From assembly GCA_043783155.1 (NCBI GenBank), contig JAYVZS010000054.1, forward strand, positions 1-64,000: DNA of 64,000 nt, read 5' to 3'. Of this stretch, positions 17,101 to 25,258 are shown in pieces (position 1 is the stretch's first letter; each line of letters begins with the position of its first letter). A program made the translations under genes and the position numbers. The stretch is from JAPLDA01 sp043783155 (lineage in GTDB: Bacteria; Bacteroidota; Bacteroidia; AKYH767-A; 2013-40CM-41-45). Under the pieces are notes generated by a model that did not search any database, had not been told where the DNA came from, and was given only the letters and a program-made list of their open reading frames with translations.

Positions 17101-17399
17101 AATCCGCTGTAATCATGCAGTATCAGCTCCAGTACTTTTTTTGCCTGTCGACTGATGTTTATTCCGGGTAATTCATCCTGTAAAATATTTTTGAGCGTGT
17201 CATTTTTTCCTTCACTCAACTCAACAAGACTGTCCACAATTCGACTTTTCATTTCTTCCGTTGCCTTGTTGGTAAAAGTGATGGCAAGAATGTGTTTGTA
17301 ATCATTCGGCTGACTGAGTGCAATGCGGAGATACTCTTTTACGAGTGTAAAAGTCTTGCCGGAGCCGGCAGAAGATTTATAAATTTTGAGAGCGTTCAT
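14166..17399 (-). CDS. addA: AddA-like UvrD-family helicase/nuclease
   Basis: 1077 aa from ATG 17399; a frame start 14 codons upstream is less likely because KIYKSSAGSGKTF should sit near the N terminus. Superfamily 1 helicase motifs: Walker A (SSAGSGKTFTL), Ia (ITFTNKATEEMK), II (FLIDEFQDTSD), III (VVGDAKQSIYRWRGG), V/VI (IMTIHKSKGLQFPVV, LLYVAFTRAEEQLY). The C terminus is a PD-(D/E)XK nuclease (GILVHKIL, VRPDRVLIKG, VIDFKTGKE). It should process double-strand breaks with an AddB partner; the candidate is at 37562 on the other strand. Confidence 0.9.
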   Translation of the reverse strand: MNALKIYKSSAGSGKTFTLVKEYLRIALSQPNDYKHILAITFTNKATEEMKSRIVDSLVELSEGKNDTLKNILQDELPGINISRQAKKVLELILHDYSGFSVCTIDSFFQKVMRSLAREIHLPLRFEVEMRQDEVIEAIVEKLLNDVGKDTELTEWLSDLVLQKLDDEKSWSIEGDIRSIAQQLFKEKSISDQSLTREKIGNVFAQLKAIKKAFESTMKKFGDEAVNTISQNGFSSDDFTQKEKGVAGYFNKIRTNNGPDKYKQNSYVLKALDSSENWVPKTSKRKNEIIDLVENSLLKHLQKISHYIEEEFQRYAGCIEVLKKIYVLGIVNDLQKKLSEYREEKNTVMISDTPKILHSFISTDDAPFIFEKTGNKYSHFLIDEFQDTSDLQWKNLLPLIINSLGSGNFCMVVGDAKQSIYRWRGGNMNLLARELRKDLMQFDSIISEENLATNFRSKRNIIEFNNTFFSNVPTLVNSDLELHEDALLQLIYSDSLKQDVTKKNDSGGYVSVRFFEDDKAIEVEEGNDPLKWKEKALNDMLAIIRDLPKQNYSMSDISILVRNNFEGNEVADFLFENGITKILSPDSLLLSRSAVIQFLIHVCHFLSDHHNQIARSEVLYYYAVYLNNSKNDDLHAIFSDHRSTKSRSKKRAVANTLFDVKNFDETLFNKILPPDFTEHLLYLSKLPVYELSEQLVRIFGLNKKPDAYIQRFQDLVLEYATKNNSSLNGFLEWWEESDTVRNCSVTIPENEDAIRIMTIHKSKGLQFPVVIMPFTEWKLVPDSRDILWVTSEVPPFNELGSVPLSSSKKLLDTSFHESYREEITNAVIDNINLLYVAFTRAEEQLYIFSPVDKENDLNTTGKLICRLIKRNEKWKQLITEEGNFSFGELMVHQKKEDKRKDIGITLNSYPSNRWHDRIGITTHANDLLELIQSPGTSKINYGILVHKILSEINSEDEIEKTISKYYFEGLFSEEEKKNLEEKIQALLALPEVSNFFSKEWTVKSEREIILPDGEIVRPDRVLIKGNKAIVIDFKTGKELAAHEKQVVRYAEVLSSMKYVDVEKYLVYVNEKKVKRIK

Positions 17400-17677
17400 A
17401 TTTGTTTCGTGAACAAAGATAAACTTTGGGAGCAAGATCAAAAGGAAACTTGTTTGAGACTTGTTTTAAATATTTGCTATCATACATCCTTCCAGATCAC
17501 TCAGCATGACCTGCGTATGATGTCGCACTGGGCGAAGTGCTTGTTAGCCATGATATTTTAGCGCATTAAATTTAACAGTGACTAAAGTCTGAATTTTCTG
17601 AACAAATCGGCCTTTGAATTGTTCTACTCTTACTCCTGAAGAATTATCGGTAGATTTGTGTTGTTAAATTTAAGTTC

Positions 17678-18775
17678 ATGAAGGGGTATCGCTTTGGAAA
17701 ATACATTAACCGGGATGATGGCAAAGCTCCATTCGAGAAATTGCTTGATCTGTTCATGCAGCTTCTTGTGTACACGGCAGGCGATGTTCAGGAAGCCATG
17801 AACTGGTTGAATGAACTTGACCGCGAACACAAGCTGACCGATGAGAATTACTCGATGGCTGATTTCATCCGTGACCTGAAAGACAAAGGATATATTCGCG
17901 ATGGTGAAGGAAATAATGGAATTATTTTAACGGCGAAAACGGAACAGACCATTCGCAAGAGTGCGCTGGATGAAGTGTTTGGCAAGTTGAAGAAATCGCA
18001 ACGCGGAAATCACCGTACTAATTTTACCGGAACGGGCGATGAGCTTACCTCTGATCATCGAGAATACCGTTTCGGTGATTCGCTCGATCAGCTTTCGATG
18101 ACTGATTCAATACGGAATGCGCAAATCAATCATGGGATCACTGATTTTACATTGATGGAAGGCGATCTCGATGTAATTGAATCGGAAATGAAAATGCAGA
18201 CATCAACGGTTTTGATGATTGACATTTCTCACTCCATGATTCTCTACGGAGAAGATCGTATCACACCAGCGAAAAAAGTGGCGATGGCTTTGAGTGAATT
18301 AATTACAACGCGTTATCCAAAGGATACACTTGATATCATTGTGTTTGGAGACGATGCGTGGAAAATTGAAATCAAAGATTTACCTTACCTTCAGGTAGGA
18401 CCTTATCATACCAATACCGTTGCAGGATTGGAACTGGCCATGGATATTCTTCGCCGAAGAAAAAATAACAACAGGCAGATTTTTATGATCACCGATGGAA
18501 AGCCAAGCTGCATCAAAGAAGGAGGCCGGTATTATAAAAACAGTTTCGGGCTCGACAGGAAAATAGTTAACCGATGTCTTAGTCTCGCTATGGCTTGTCG
18601 TAAGATGAAAATTCCAGTCACTACGTTTATGGTTGCTGAAGATCCTTACCTGCGTTCTTTTATTCAGGAGTTTACTGAGGCGAATAATGGCAAAGCGTTT
18701 TTTACTTCGCTGCAGGGATTGGGAGATTATATTTTTGAGGACTATGAGAGGAATAGAAGGAAGAGAGTTAGGTAA
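17678..18775 (+). CDS. VWA-domain protein (MoxR partner)
   Basis: 365 aa. N-terminal helical half of about 170 residues, then a von Willebrand A domain with a complete MIDAS: DxSxS is D182-I-S184-H-S186, followed by the Thr in GPYHTNTVAG and the Asp in MITDGKPS. The domain binds a divalent cation and a protein ligand. No signal peptide or membrane helix. It is followed by an AAA+ gene of the MoxR/ChlI type, and such pairs act as chaperone-like machines that insert cofactors or remodel proteins. A TAGATTTG (-7-like) at 17651-17658 lies 19 bp before the ATG. Confidence 0.88.
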   Translation: MKGYRFGKYINRDDGKAPFEKLLDLFMQLLVYTAGDVQEAMNWLNELDREHKLTDENYSMADFIRDLKDKGYIRDGEGNNGIILTAKTEQTIRKSALDEVFGKLKKSQRGNHRTNFTGTGDELTSDHREYRFGDSLDQLSMTDSIRNAQINHGITDFTLMEGDLDVIESEMKMQTSTVLMIDISHSMILYGEDRITPAKKVAMALSELITTRYPKDTLDIIVFGDDAWKIEIKDLPYLQVGPYHTNTVAGLELAMDILRRRKNNNRQIFMITDGKPSCIKEGGRYYKNSFGLDRKIVNRCLSLAMACRKMKIPVTTFMVAEDPYLRSFIQEFTEANNGKAFFTSLQGLGDYIFEDYERNRRKRVR

Positions 18776-18847
18776 TTGGATTTAGGATGTTTGGATTGGG
18801 AGAGTGTAAAAATAAAGGCAACAAAATTATATAACAACTGGTAAGAT

Positions 18848-20335
18848 ATGACATTCGAAAAATTGATAAAGGCAAAGACTTTTGGTGAGTTGAAGGCGTT
18901 GGGTTACAGGAGTAAACCGGTATGTGAGGAGTTACGTGACAATCTCATTGAGAAATTAAAGAAGAAGGAAAAAATCTTTGAAGGCATCAAAGCATTTGAT
19001 GATACCGTAATTCCTGATTTGGAAAGGGCAATTCTTTCCCGTCATAATATTTTATTACTTGGCTTGCGCGGACAGGCGAAGACTCGTATCGCGCGCTTGA
19101 TGACTAATTTGCTTGATGAATATATTCCTTTTGTAAAGGGAAGTGAATTGAATGATGATCCTTTTCATCCGCTTACACGACATGCGCATGACATGTTGAA
19201 ATTACATGGCGACCAGACAGAAATTGAATGGCTGCATCGCGATGAGCGATACACGGAAAAACTTGCTACTCCTGATGTTTCCGTTGCCGACCTGATCGGT
19301 GACGTGGATCCGATTAAAGCAGCAAATCTTAAACTGCCGTATTCCGATGAACGTGTTATTCATTTCGGATTGATTCCAAGATCGCATCGTGGCATTTTTG
19401 TCATCAATGAATTACCGGATTTGCAGGCGAGGATTCAAGTGGCATTATTCAATATTTTACAGGAAGGTGATATTCAGATTCGCGGATTCAAACTTCGTCT
19501 TCCGCTCGACATACAATTTGTTTTCACCGCTAACCCGGAAGATTATACTAACCGCGGGAGTATAGTAACACCGCTGAAAGACCGCATCGAAAGCCAGATT
19601 CTGACTCATTACCCAAAAGACATTGCGACATCAAAAGAAATTACATTGCAGGAAGCGCAATTGTCGCCTGAACAAAAAGCAAACATTAAATCATTTGAGT
19701 TGGTGGAGAATTTACTCGAACAAATTTCTTTTGAAGCCCGCAACAATGAATTCATTGATCCGAAAAGTGGTGTGAGTGCCCGCCTTGCCATTTCAGCATA
19801 CGAAAATTTGTTCAGTGCCGCTGAACGCAGAATGTTAATCAACAACGAAAACAAAACTTCTTTACGGATAACAGACTTCTGGGGTGTGATTCCATCCATC
19901 ACCGGAAAAATTGAATTGGTGTATGAAGGTGAACAGGAAGGAAGTTTCATCGTATCGCAAAACCTGATCGGTAAGGCCATCCGCACCCGGTTCACGGAAT
20001 ATTTTCCTGATCCTGAAAAATTGAAAAAGAAAAAAGAAGTAAATCCTTATCGCGAAGTGGTGGATTGGTTTGGAGCAGGAAATGAAATTGACTTGCTGAA
20101 TGATTTGTCGGAGAAAGATTATTCTGCCGCGCTTAACTCGGTCCCCGGTTTAGATGATGTCGTGAAAAAATATTTTCCAAAGGCGAAAGGAGAAGAAAAA
20201 CTAATGCTGATGGAATTCCTGTTGCATGGCCTCGCTGAATTTTCTCTTCTTAGCAAGAATACACTTACATCAGGATTGCGCTTTAAAGATTTGTTCAGTT
20301 CTGTTTTCCAGGATAGAGGGCGGGAGGAAGAGTAG
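18848..20335 (+). CDS. MoxR/ChlI-type AAA+ ATPase
   Basis: 495 aa. Walker A is LLGLRGQAKTR (K78-T79), Walker B is in GIFVINELPDL, and sensor-like segments follow (QFVFTANPEDYTNRG, TPLKDRIESQI). The layout matches magnesium chelatase I-subunit-like ATPases. It follows the VWA gene by 72 bp and the pair probably acts as one remodelling machine. Magnesium chelatase proper is unlikely as there are no other tetrapyrrole genes here. A long C-terminal extension (residues 330-495) with a PYREVVDWF segment is characteristic of this subgroup. Confidence 0.88.
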   Translation: MTFEKLIKAKTFGELKALGYRSKPVCEELRDNLIEKLKKKEKIFEGIKAFDDTVIPDLERAILSRHNILLLGLRGQAKTRIARLMTNLLDEYIPFVKGSELNDDPFHPLTRHAHDMLKLHGDQTEIEWLHRDERYTEKLATPDVSVADLIGDVDPIKAANLKLPYSDERVIHFGLIPRSHRGIFVINELPDLQARIQVALFNILQEGDIQIRGFKLRLPLDIQFVFTANPEDYTNRGSIVTPLKDRIESQILTHYPKDIATSKEITLQEAQLSPEQKANIKSFELVENLLEQISFEARNNEFIDPKSGVSARLAISAYENLFSAAERRMLINNENKTSLRITDFWGVIPSITGKIELVYEGEQEGSFIVSQNLIGKAIRTRFTEYFPDPEKLKKKKEVNPYREVVDWFGAGNEIDLLNDLSEKDYSAALNSVPGLDDVVKKYFPKAKGEEKLMLMEFLLHGLAEFSLLSKNTLTSGLRFKDLFSSVFQDRGREEE

Positions 20336-20412
20336 AGGGAGTAGTTAAGTTTTTAAAGGTTGAAGTAGCCACCGCACCACTCCTTCAAAACATACACACG
20401 TAAACATTTTTT

Positions 20413-21231
20413 TCACAGCTTTCCGCTCCACACAGTGCAATTTCTGAACGAATGATCCAGAATTTTTTCTTCTGTGAAGATTCCGTATACGGACGAACCG
20501 CTACCGCTCATCGAAGCATAAACGGCTCCGTATTTATATAGTTTCGCTTTGATGTTTTTGAGGATGGTGAATTTTTCAAAGATGGTTTTCTCAAAATCAT
20601 TCTGAATATTTTCTTTCCATTTTGCAATTGGAAGTTTGATGAGTTCCTTCAGTGAAGCAGGTGGTTTTAAAGGGACAACGTTGGTATATGCTTCGCTGGT
20701 ACTCACGTGGACTTTAGGTTTTACAATGACAATGAAATATTTTTTGAGATCCAGTTTGATTTCTTCAAACTGATCACCCTTGCCAGACGCGAATACAGGT
20801 TTGTTTCGAACAAAGAATGCGCAATCACTTCCTAACTGCGAAGCGTAGTTTTGTAATTGTTCATCGTTCAGATTTAAATTGAAAAATTTATTGAGCATGA
20901 TAAGGGTAAAAGCCGCATCCGCTGACCCACCTCCGAGGCCGGCACCGATCGGAATAATTTTATGAAGGTGCATTTTGATTGGTGGAAGATCCGATTTTTC
21001 GGTAAGTAAATAATATGCTTTCAGGCAGAGATTCTGATGATCTTTGCTGTAAATCCTAGTCCCTGTGTTTTTAAACTGAAGCAATGATTTTGAAGATGGA
21101 TCAGGTATTATTTCCAGTGCATCGCTCCATTGAACAGGGTAAAAAATAGTTTCAATGTCATGAAAACCGTCAGCCCTGCGCGAGACAATATTCAATCCTA
21201 AATTAATTTTTGCATTGGGAAAAGAAATCAT
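20413..21231 (-). CDS. ispE: 4-diphosphocytidyl-2-C-methyl-D-erythritol kinase
   Basis: 272 aa GHMP kinase. N-terminal FPNAKINLGLNIVSRRADGFH holds the catalytic Lys (K8) and substrate-binding residues; the ATP loop is PIGAGLGGGSADAAF at about residues 94-108; SQLGSDCAFFV and the late MSGSGSSVYGIF are GHMP motifs. It phosphorylates CDP-methylerythritol in the MEP isoprenoid pathway. It converges with the MoxR gene and is divergent from accA. The genome therefore appears to use the MEP route. Confidence 0.95.
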   Translation of the reverse strand: MISFPNAKINLGLNIVSRRADGFHDIETIFYPVQWSDALEIIPDPSSKSLLQFKNTGTRIYSKDHQNLCLKAYYLLTEKSDLPPIKMHLHKIIPIGAGLGGGSADAAFTLIMLNKFFNLNLNDEQLQNYASQLGSDCAFFVRNKPVFASGKGDQFEEIKLDLKKYFIVIVKPKVHVSTSEAYTNVVPLKPPASLKELIKLPIAKWKENIQNDFEKTIFEKFTILKNIKAKLYKYGAVYASMSGSGSSVYGIFTEEKILDHSFRNCTVWSGKL

Positions 21232-21425
21232 AGTAATCCGAATAAAATAAATTGCATAGACACAGGAAATTGTTTACGAATGTACGAACCTGTATGTCTT
21301 TCGGCAAGAACACAATCTGACAAAGGAAGAAAGGGTATTGAAATTTGTTCAAGAGGTGGAGATTTATCTGATTTTCAATATTCAATAATCCATGCTACCT
21401 TGCATCCACTTTTAATAAAATACTC

Positions 21426-22415
21426 ATGACATTTCTCGACTTTGAAAAACCGATTGAAGATTTGATCGATCAGATTGAAAAGCAAAAACAGATCGGAGAG
21501 AGGAGCAAAATCGATGTCAGCAAAAGTGTTGCTGAATTAGAAAGGAAGCTGGAAGAAGCGCGAAAAAAAATTTACGGAAGCCTTACTCCCTGGCAGCGTG
21601 TTCAGTTGTCGCGCCACCAGGATCGGCCGTATTCTCTCAGCTACATCAATGCGATGACGGAGAATAATTTCATCGAGTTGTTCGGTGATCGGACGGTGAG
21701 TGACGACAAAGCCATTATCGGTGGTTTGGGTAGTATTGACGGGCAAACAATTATGTTTATCGCCCAACAAAAGGGAAATACAACGAAGCAGCGCCAATAC
21801 CGTAATTTTGGAATGGCCAACCCGGAAGGTTATCGTAAAGCATTACGCCTGATGAAACTTGCCGAGAAGTTTAACATTCCTGTTGTCACGTTGATCGACA
21901 CTCCCGGCGCATATCCGGGATTGGAAGCGGAAGAGCGCGGTCAGGGAGAAGCGATTGCCCGTAATCTTTTTGAGATGGCTAAACTGCAGGTGCCCGTCAT
22001 CTGTATTATTATTGGTGAAGGTGCTTCCGGCGGTGCATTAGGAATCGCCATTGGCGATAGGGTGTTGATGCTTGAAAATACGTGGTACTCCGTTATCTCG
22101 CCCGAATCCTGTTCATCTATTCTTTGGAGAAGTTGGGATTATAAAGAACGTGCCGCTGAAGTATTGAAGCTGACGGCAGAAGATATGCTGAAACAAAATC
22201 TCATCGATGGTATTGTCAGAGAGCCAATTGGCGGAGCACATTCATTCCCTGAAGAGATGTTCGCGATTGTCAAGAATGAAATTAAAAAACATCTTGTTGA
22301 ATTGGTAAAGGAAGAAAAGAAAACACTGGTGAAAAAGAGGATCGATAAGTTCTGCAGAATGGGAGTGGTAGTGGAGGAGAAGAGTGTTCAAAGCGTGGAA
22401 GTCATCAGCAAATAA
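21426..22415 (+). CDS. accA: Acetyl-CoA carboxylase carboxyltransferase alpha subunit
   Basis: 329 aa. Characteristic segments: LDFEKPIEDLIDQIEK at the N terminus, LTPWQRVQLSRHQDRP, FIELFGDR, GNFGMANPEGYRKALRLM-like core, LIDTPGAYPGLEAEERGQ and GEGASGGALGIAIGDRVLM forming the crotonase-fold oxyanion region. It transfers the carboxyl group from biotin carboxyl carrier protein to acetyl-CoA to form malonyl-CoA for fatty acid synthesis. AccD, its partner, is not in the window. A TACCTTGC near 21396 may be its -7 box. Confidence 0.97.
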   Translation: MTFLDFEKPIEDLIDQIEKQKQIGERSKIDVSKSVAELERKLEEARKKIYGSLTPWQRVQLSRHQDRPYSLSYINAMTENNFIELFGDRTVSDDKAIIGGLGSIDGQTIMFIAQQKGNTTKQRQYRNFGMANPEGYRKALRLMKLAEKFNIPVVTLIDTPGAYPGLEAEERGQGEAIARNLFEMAKLQVPVICIIIGEGASGGALGIAIGDRVLMLENTWYSVISPESCSSILWRSWDYKERAAEVLKLTAEDMLKQNLIDGIVREPIGGAHSFPEEMFAIVKNEIKKHLVELVKEEKKTLVKKRIDKFCRMGVVVEEKSVQSVEVISK

Positions 22416-22513
22416 ATACGGATTATTGATTTCCGGATCATCAATTGTTTTAATTTAATATCGAAAAAGAAAATAATTTTTAAGTAATTGTAGTCTTCAT
22501 TTTTACTTTTAAT

Positions 22514-22987
22514 ATGCCTGATAAAAAAGAATTTATGCGGGAGGCCATTCGCCTCAGTTTTGATACCATGCGTAGCAACACAGGAGGTCCTTTTGGATGT
22601 GTGGTTGTGAAAGATGGAAAAGTTATCGCGCGTGGTTTTAATAAAGTTGTTTCCACCAACGATCCGACAGCGCATGCTGAAGTGGTCGCAATTCGTGAAG
22701 CGTGTAAAACATTAAACGATTTTCAACTGACAGGTTGCGAAATTTATACAAGCTGTGAGCCCTGCCCGATGTGCCTTTCAGCTATTTACTGGGCGCGGCC
22801 GGATAAAGTGTATTACGCCAATACAAAGGAAGACGCAGCAAATATTAATTTCGATGACGCTTTTATCTACAAAGAAATTCAGGCGGAGTTATGCGACCGG
22901 AAAATCGCTGTCGAACAGTTGCTCCATGATGAAGCCATTGAAGCATTTCATGAATGGAAAAAAAAAACGGATAAGATTTCGTATTGA
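22514..22987 (+). CDS. guaD: Nucleoside/guanine deaminase (GuaD-like)
   Basis: 157 aa zinc deaminase. Zinc ligands H54 (PTAHAEV), C84 and C87 (CEPCPMC), with E56 as proton shuttle. The C-terminal IYWARPDKVYYA and FDDAFIYKEI segments and the EWKKK tail are closer to Bacillus-type guanine deaminase than to the tRNA adenosine deaminase TadA. It should convert guanine to xanthine plus ammonia. Stands alone after accA. TadA-type activity is the alternative and cannot be excluded by eye. Confidence 0.85.
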   Translation: MPDKKEFMREAIRLSFDTMRSNTGGPFGCVVVKDGKVIARGFNKVVSTNDPTAHAEVVAIREACKTLNDFQLTGCEIYTSCEPCPMCLSAIYWARPDKVYYANTKEDAANINFDDAFIYKEIQAELCDRKIAVEQLLHDEAIEAFHEWKKKTDKISY

Positions 22988-23083
22988 TTGAATGTGTTGA
23001 AGATGTGATTTTAAAAATTTTGAGACTGATTTTTTTTTGTTACACAATAATTTAAGTAAAGATATTTTCCTCTTTTTATTCTT

Positions 23084-23114
23084 AATTGGATATCACAATT
23101 TGTGATATCCAATT
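23084..23114. promoter_or_regulatory. 31-bp perfect palindrome upstream of the ORF6N gene
   Basis: AATTGGATATCACAA (23084-23098) and TTGTGATATCCAATT (23100-23114) are perfect complements around a single T. It ends 29 bp before the ORF6N start. Perfect symmetry over 30 bases with a one-base centre cannot form a good RNA hairpin loop but is ideal for a dimeric DNA-binding protein, so an operator is the likeliest role. Its inner 23 bp (23088-23110) are mirrored by a sequence inside the gene (23346-23368). Confidence 0.75.
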
Positions 23115-23143
23115 TTATCTTCTAACCTTTTAAAATTTTCAAA

Positions 23144-23686
23144 ATGAGAAAATCCATTTTATTATCAGACGAAAAGGTAATCAATAAAATTTACCTGATC
23201 AGGGTAAAAAAGTCATGTTGGACCGTGATTTAGCTGAACTTTACGGAGTTGAAACCAGGGTTTTGAATCAGGCAGTCAAACGAAATGAAAAAAAGATTTC
23301 CTGACGATTTTATGTTCCGGTTAACTGAAAAAGAATTGTCCATTTGGAAATCACAAAATGTGACATCCGACAAAGAAAAAATCGGTTTGAGAAAATTGCC
23401 TTTGGCTTTTAGCGAACAGGGCGTCGCTATGTTGTCCAGTGTCTTGAACAGCAGAAACGCGATTGATGTAAACATTCAGATTATTCGGATATTCACTCGA
23501 TTGCGTGAAGTGTTTCTGACACACAAAGATGTTTTATTGAAACTGGAAAAACTGGAAAAGAAAATATTTAAACAAAATGATCATTTGAGAAAACAGGAAG
23601 AAGAAATTCAAATGGTTTTTAATGTATTGAAAAAATTACTTAGCCCGCCTCAGCAACCAAGGAAACGTATCGGTTTTAAAAATTAA
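23144..23686 (+). pseudogene. ORF6N-domain protein gene with two compensating frameshifts
   Basis: The start (ATG 23144) and end (stop 23684-23686) are in the same frame and would give about 180 aa, the usual family length. The ORF6N DNA-binding domain is readable in three pieces: NKIYLIR; then, one frame away, LDRDLAELYGVETRVLNQ; then, back in frame, FPDDFMFRLTEKE and SEQGVAMLSSVLNSRNAI. One base is missing near the GGG/A-run at 23202-23211 and one extra A occurs in the seven-A run at 23288-23294. Both sit in homopolymers, so either the gene has decayed or these are sequencing errors. A coiled coil and a PPQQPRKRIGFKN tail end the protein. ORF6N proteins are found in phages and as accessory bacterial genes. 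Confidence 0.85.
23346..23368. repeat. Internal copy of the upstream palindrome dyad
   Basis: Within the ORF6N gene, 23 bp match the inner part of the upstream palindrome (23088-23110) at 19 positions. Both follow GGA N2 TCACA N3 TGTGA N2 TCC, so all 16 dyad-related bases of that pattern are kept and the four differences fall in the spacer positions. In the gene frame the segment encodes WKSQNVTS, which corresponds to the SQxVTS motif conserved in ORF6N proteins. Confidence 0.7.
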
Positions 23687-23711
23687 AGTGAGTTTTTGGT
23701 CGTCAAATTTT

Positions 23712-25016
23712 CTATTTACTGAAAAGCAGTCTCACATCCTTCACTGAATCCGTATTCGCAATGTTGTATTGGAATGAAGCCGTTGAAGAATTGTAAACAT
23801 GAACGGTGTTTCCTGAACAAGCGAAAATTTCCTGGTCAAGGTCATCATACGTCAAAGAATAAACCGGAAAACCTGTAACGAACGGAGTAAGGCCATTGAG
23901 CGTATAATTGTACAGATAAATTCCGCCGGAATGAGCAACAAAGTAATGCGTGTTGTCAACCTGAACTACATTGTTAAGCAAACCGGTCGGTACCGTGTGC
24001 AACTGGATGATTCCGTTCCCGGTTTCATTGTAGATTTCAATTTTGCCTTGCCCTGAAACCGTATCATTTCCGAAGAGAAGCAGGTGACCGTTATCAAGCG
24101 TGAACATGTTTTTCAGATCCATATCGATTACCCTTTCTTGTTTTGCAGCACCGGAAACAAGATAAAAACTTCCTATCCTGGTTTCATGAACAGTTGGATA
24201 ATACAATTCACCGAAAAAATACTGATCGTTTTTTAAAATAGCATCCGGTATAAAGTATCCTGATTGCTGAACCTCATATTTCTGTGTACCTGTTTTGTTG
24301 TATCCTTTGATATTTCCATTGTACCAGGAAACGTAAACCACATCATTCTCCAGGAATAAATTCATAAAAGTAGGAATAGAAGACGCAGCAGATTGTTTGG
24401 AAAAAAGCAATGCATTGCTGGTGAGATCATATCCATTAAAATTTCCAGTCAGCTTTCCGATAGTAAACAATGTATTGCCCAAAGAATAGATCGCTGATGC
24501 CGCATAATCGCCGGGTATACTAATACTGATAGATGGTTGATGCAATGAATCTATTTTCAAAACCTGGCAGGAGAAATTATTCGCTGAAGAAATAAGATAA
24601 ATGGCTTTTCTGACTTTTTGCAGCTCATTGATATGAATTAAAGTATAAGCATTTGTCTCGTGATGTCCGTTTGAAGCGGTTACCGCGATATAATAATTTC
24701 CTGATACAAGGTTCACGTTGTCAATCACGTACTGTGCGTTGATCACGGTATTATTTCCTGAAAAAGTTGACGAAACTCCGTGTCCTGCTGGTATATAGTT
24801 TGAATTGAGTAGCCGGATTCCTACAGCTGTAATTTGTTTTGAATCGCTGATATGAATTTGAATGGGAAAAGTATCGCCGACGGCAAAGGATGCACCTGAT
24901 GATGGTTTCAGAATAGTAACGATCGGACTGCCAAAATCTTCATTCTTCTTGCAGGAAGAAAACAGAACTTGAATAAGAAACACGAATGCGGCTAAATTGA
25001 AAATTCTTACAGACAT
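23712..25016 (-). CDS. Lipoprotein with Ig-like and beta-propeller-like regions
   Basis: 434 aa. Lipoprotein signal MSVRIFNLAAFVFLIQVLFSS with the acylated Cys in FSSCKKNED, the usual Bacteroidota form. Residues 32-125 look like an Ig-like beta sandwich (PIVTILKPSSGASFAVGD opening). The remainder is made of repeated short beta segments (for example NTLFTIGKLTG, NVVQVDNTHYFVA, GNTVHVYNSST) suggesting a propeller. No enzymatic motif seen. Probably exposed at the outer membrane, and possibly a binding protein. No operon partner. Confidence 0.75.
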   Translation of the reverse strand: MSVRIFNLAAFVFLIQVLFSSCKKNEDFGSPIVTILKPSSGASFAVGDTFPIQIHISDSKQITAVGIRLLNSNYIPAGHGVSSTFSGNNTVINAQYVIDNVNLVSGNYYIAVTASNGHHETNAYTLIHINELQKVRKAIYLISSANNFSCQVLKIDSLHQPSISISIPGDYAASAIYSLGNTLFTIGKLTGNFNGYDLTSNALLFSKQSAASSIPTFMNLFLENDVVYVSWYNGNIKGYNKTGTQKYEVQQSGYFIPDAILKNDQYFFGELYYPTVHETRIGSFYLVSGAAKQERVIDMDLKNMFTLDNGHLLLFGNDTVSGQGKIEIYNETGNGIIQLHTVPTGLLNNVVQVDNTHYFVAHSGGIYLYNYTLNGLTPFVTGFPVYSLTYDDLDQEIFACSGNTVHVYNSSTASFQYNIANTDSVKDVRLLFSK

Positions 25017-25246
25017 CTCAGATCTGATTAAACTTAAAACTAACTTTAATCTTTAACATCCTGAAAAATTAAATTCCTGCAAATCATGTATAAAAAAATA
25101 ATGTAGAACAAAATTAAATTTAGTTTTCAACAAACCATCAGAAAGATAAAGATTTATTTAGTTTCGCATCCCTTTCTAAAAATATTTTCAACGGAGAAAA
25201 GTTGAATTTTTTTTTCAACAGTCGAGAGGAAACTCAATTCAATCAC

Positions 25247-25254
25247 TATATTTG
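25247..25254 (+). promoter_or_regulatory. -7 box of dnaB, four bases before the ATG
   Basis: TATATTTG is an exact TAnnTTTG match and ends four bases before the dnaB start codon. With the normal distance from -7 box to transcript start, the mRNA would begin at or next to the A of the ATG. No -33 TTG is visible at the standard spacing, so the promoter may be of the extended or weak type. Confidence 0.5.
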
Positions 25255-25258
25255 ATCA

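Noticed and set aside
17460..17580. Odd GC-richer intergenic text with TTCCAGAT and GACCTGCG words
   Set aside because: Looks like decayed repeat sequence, but no arms or second clear copy could be defined.
23285..23686. A separate 133-residue ORF6N protein
   Set aside because: The missing N-terminal half of the domain is readable upstream in other frames, so this is the back part of a frameshifted gene.
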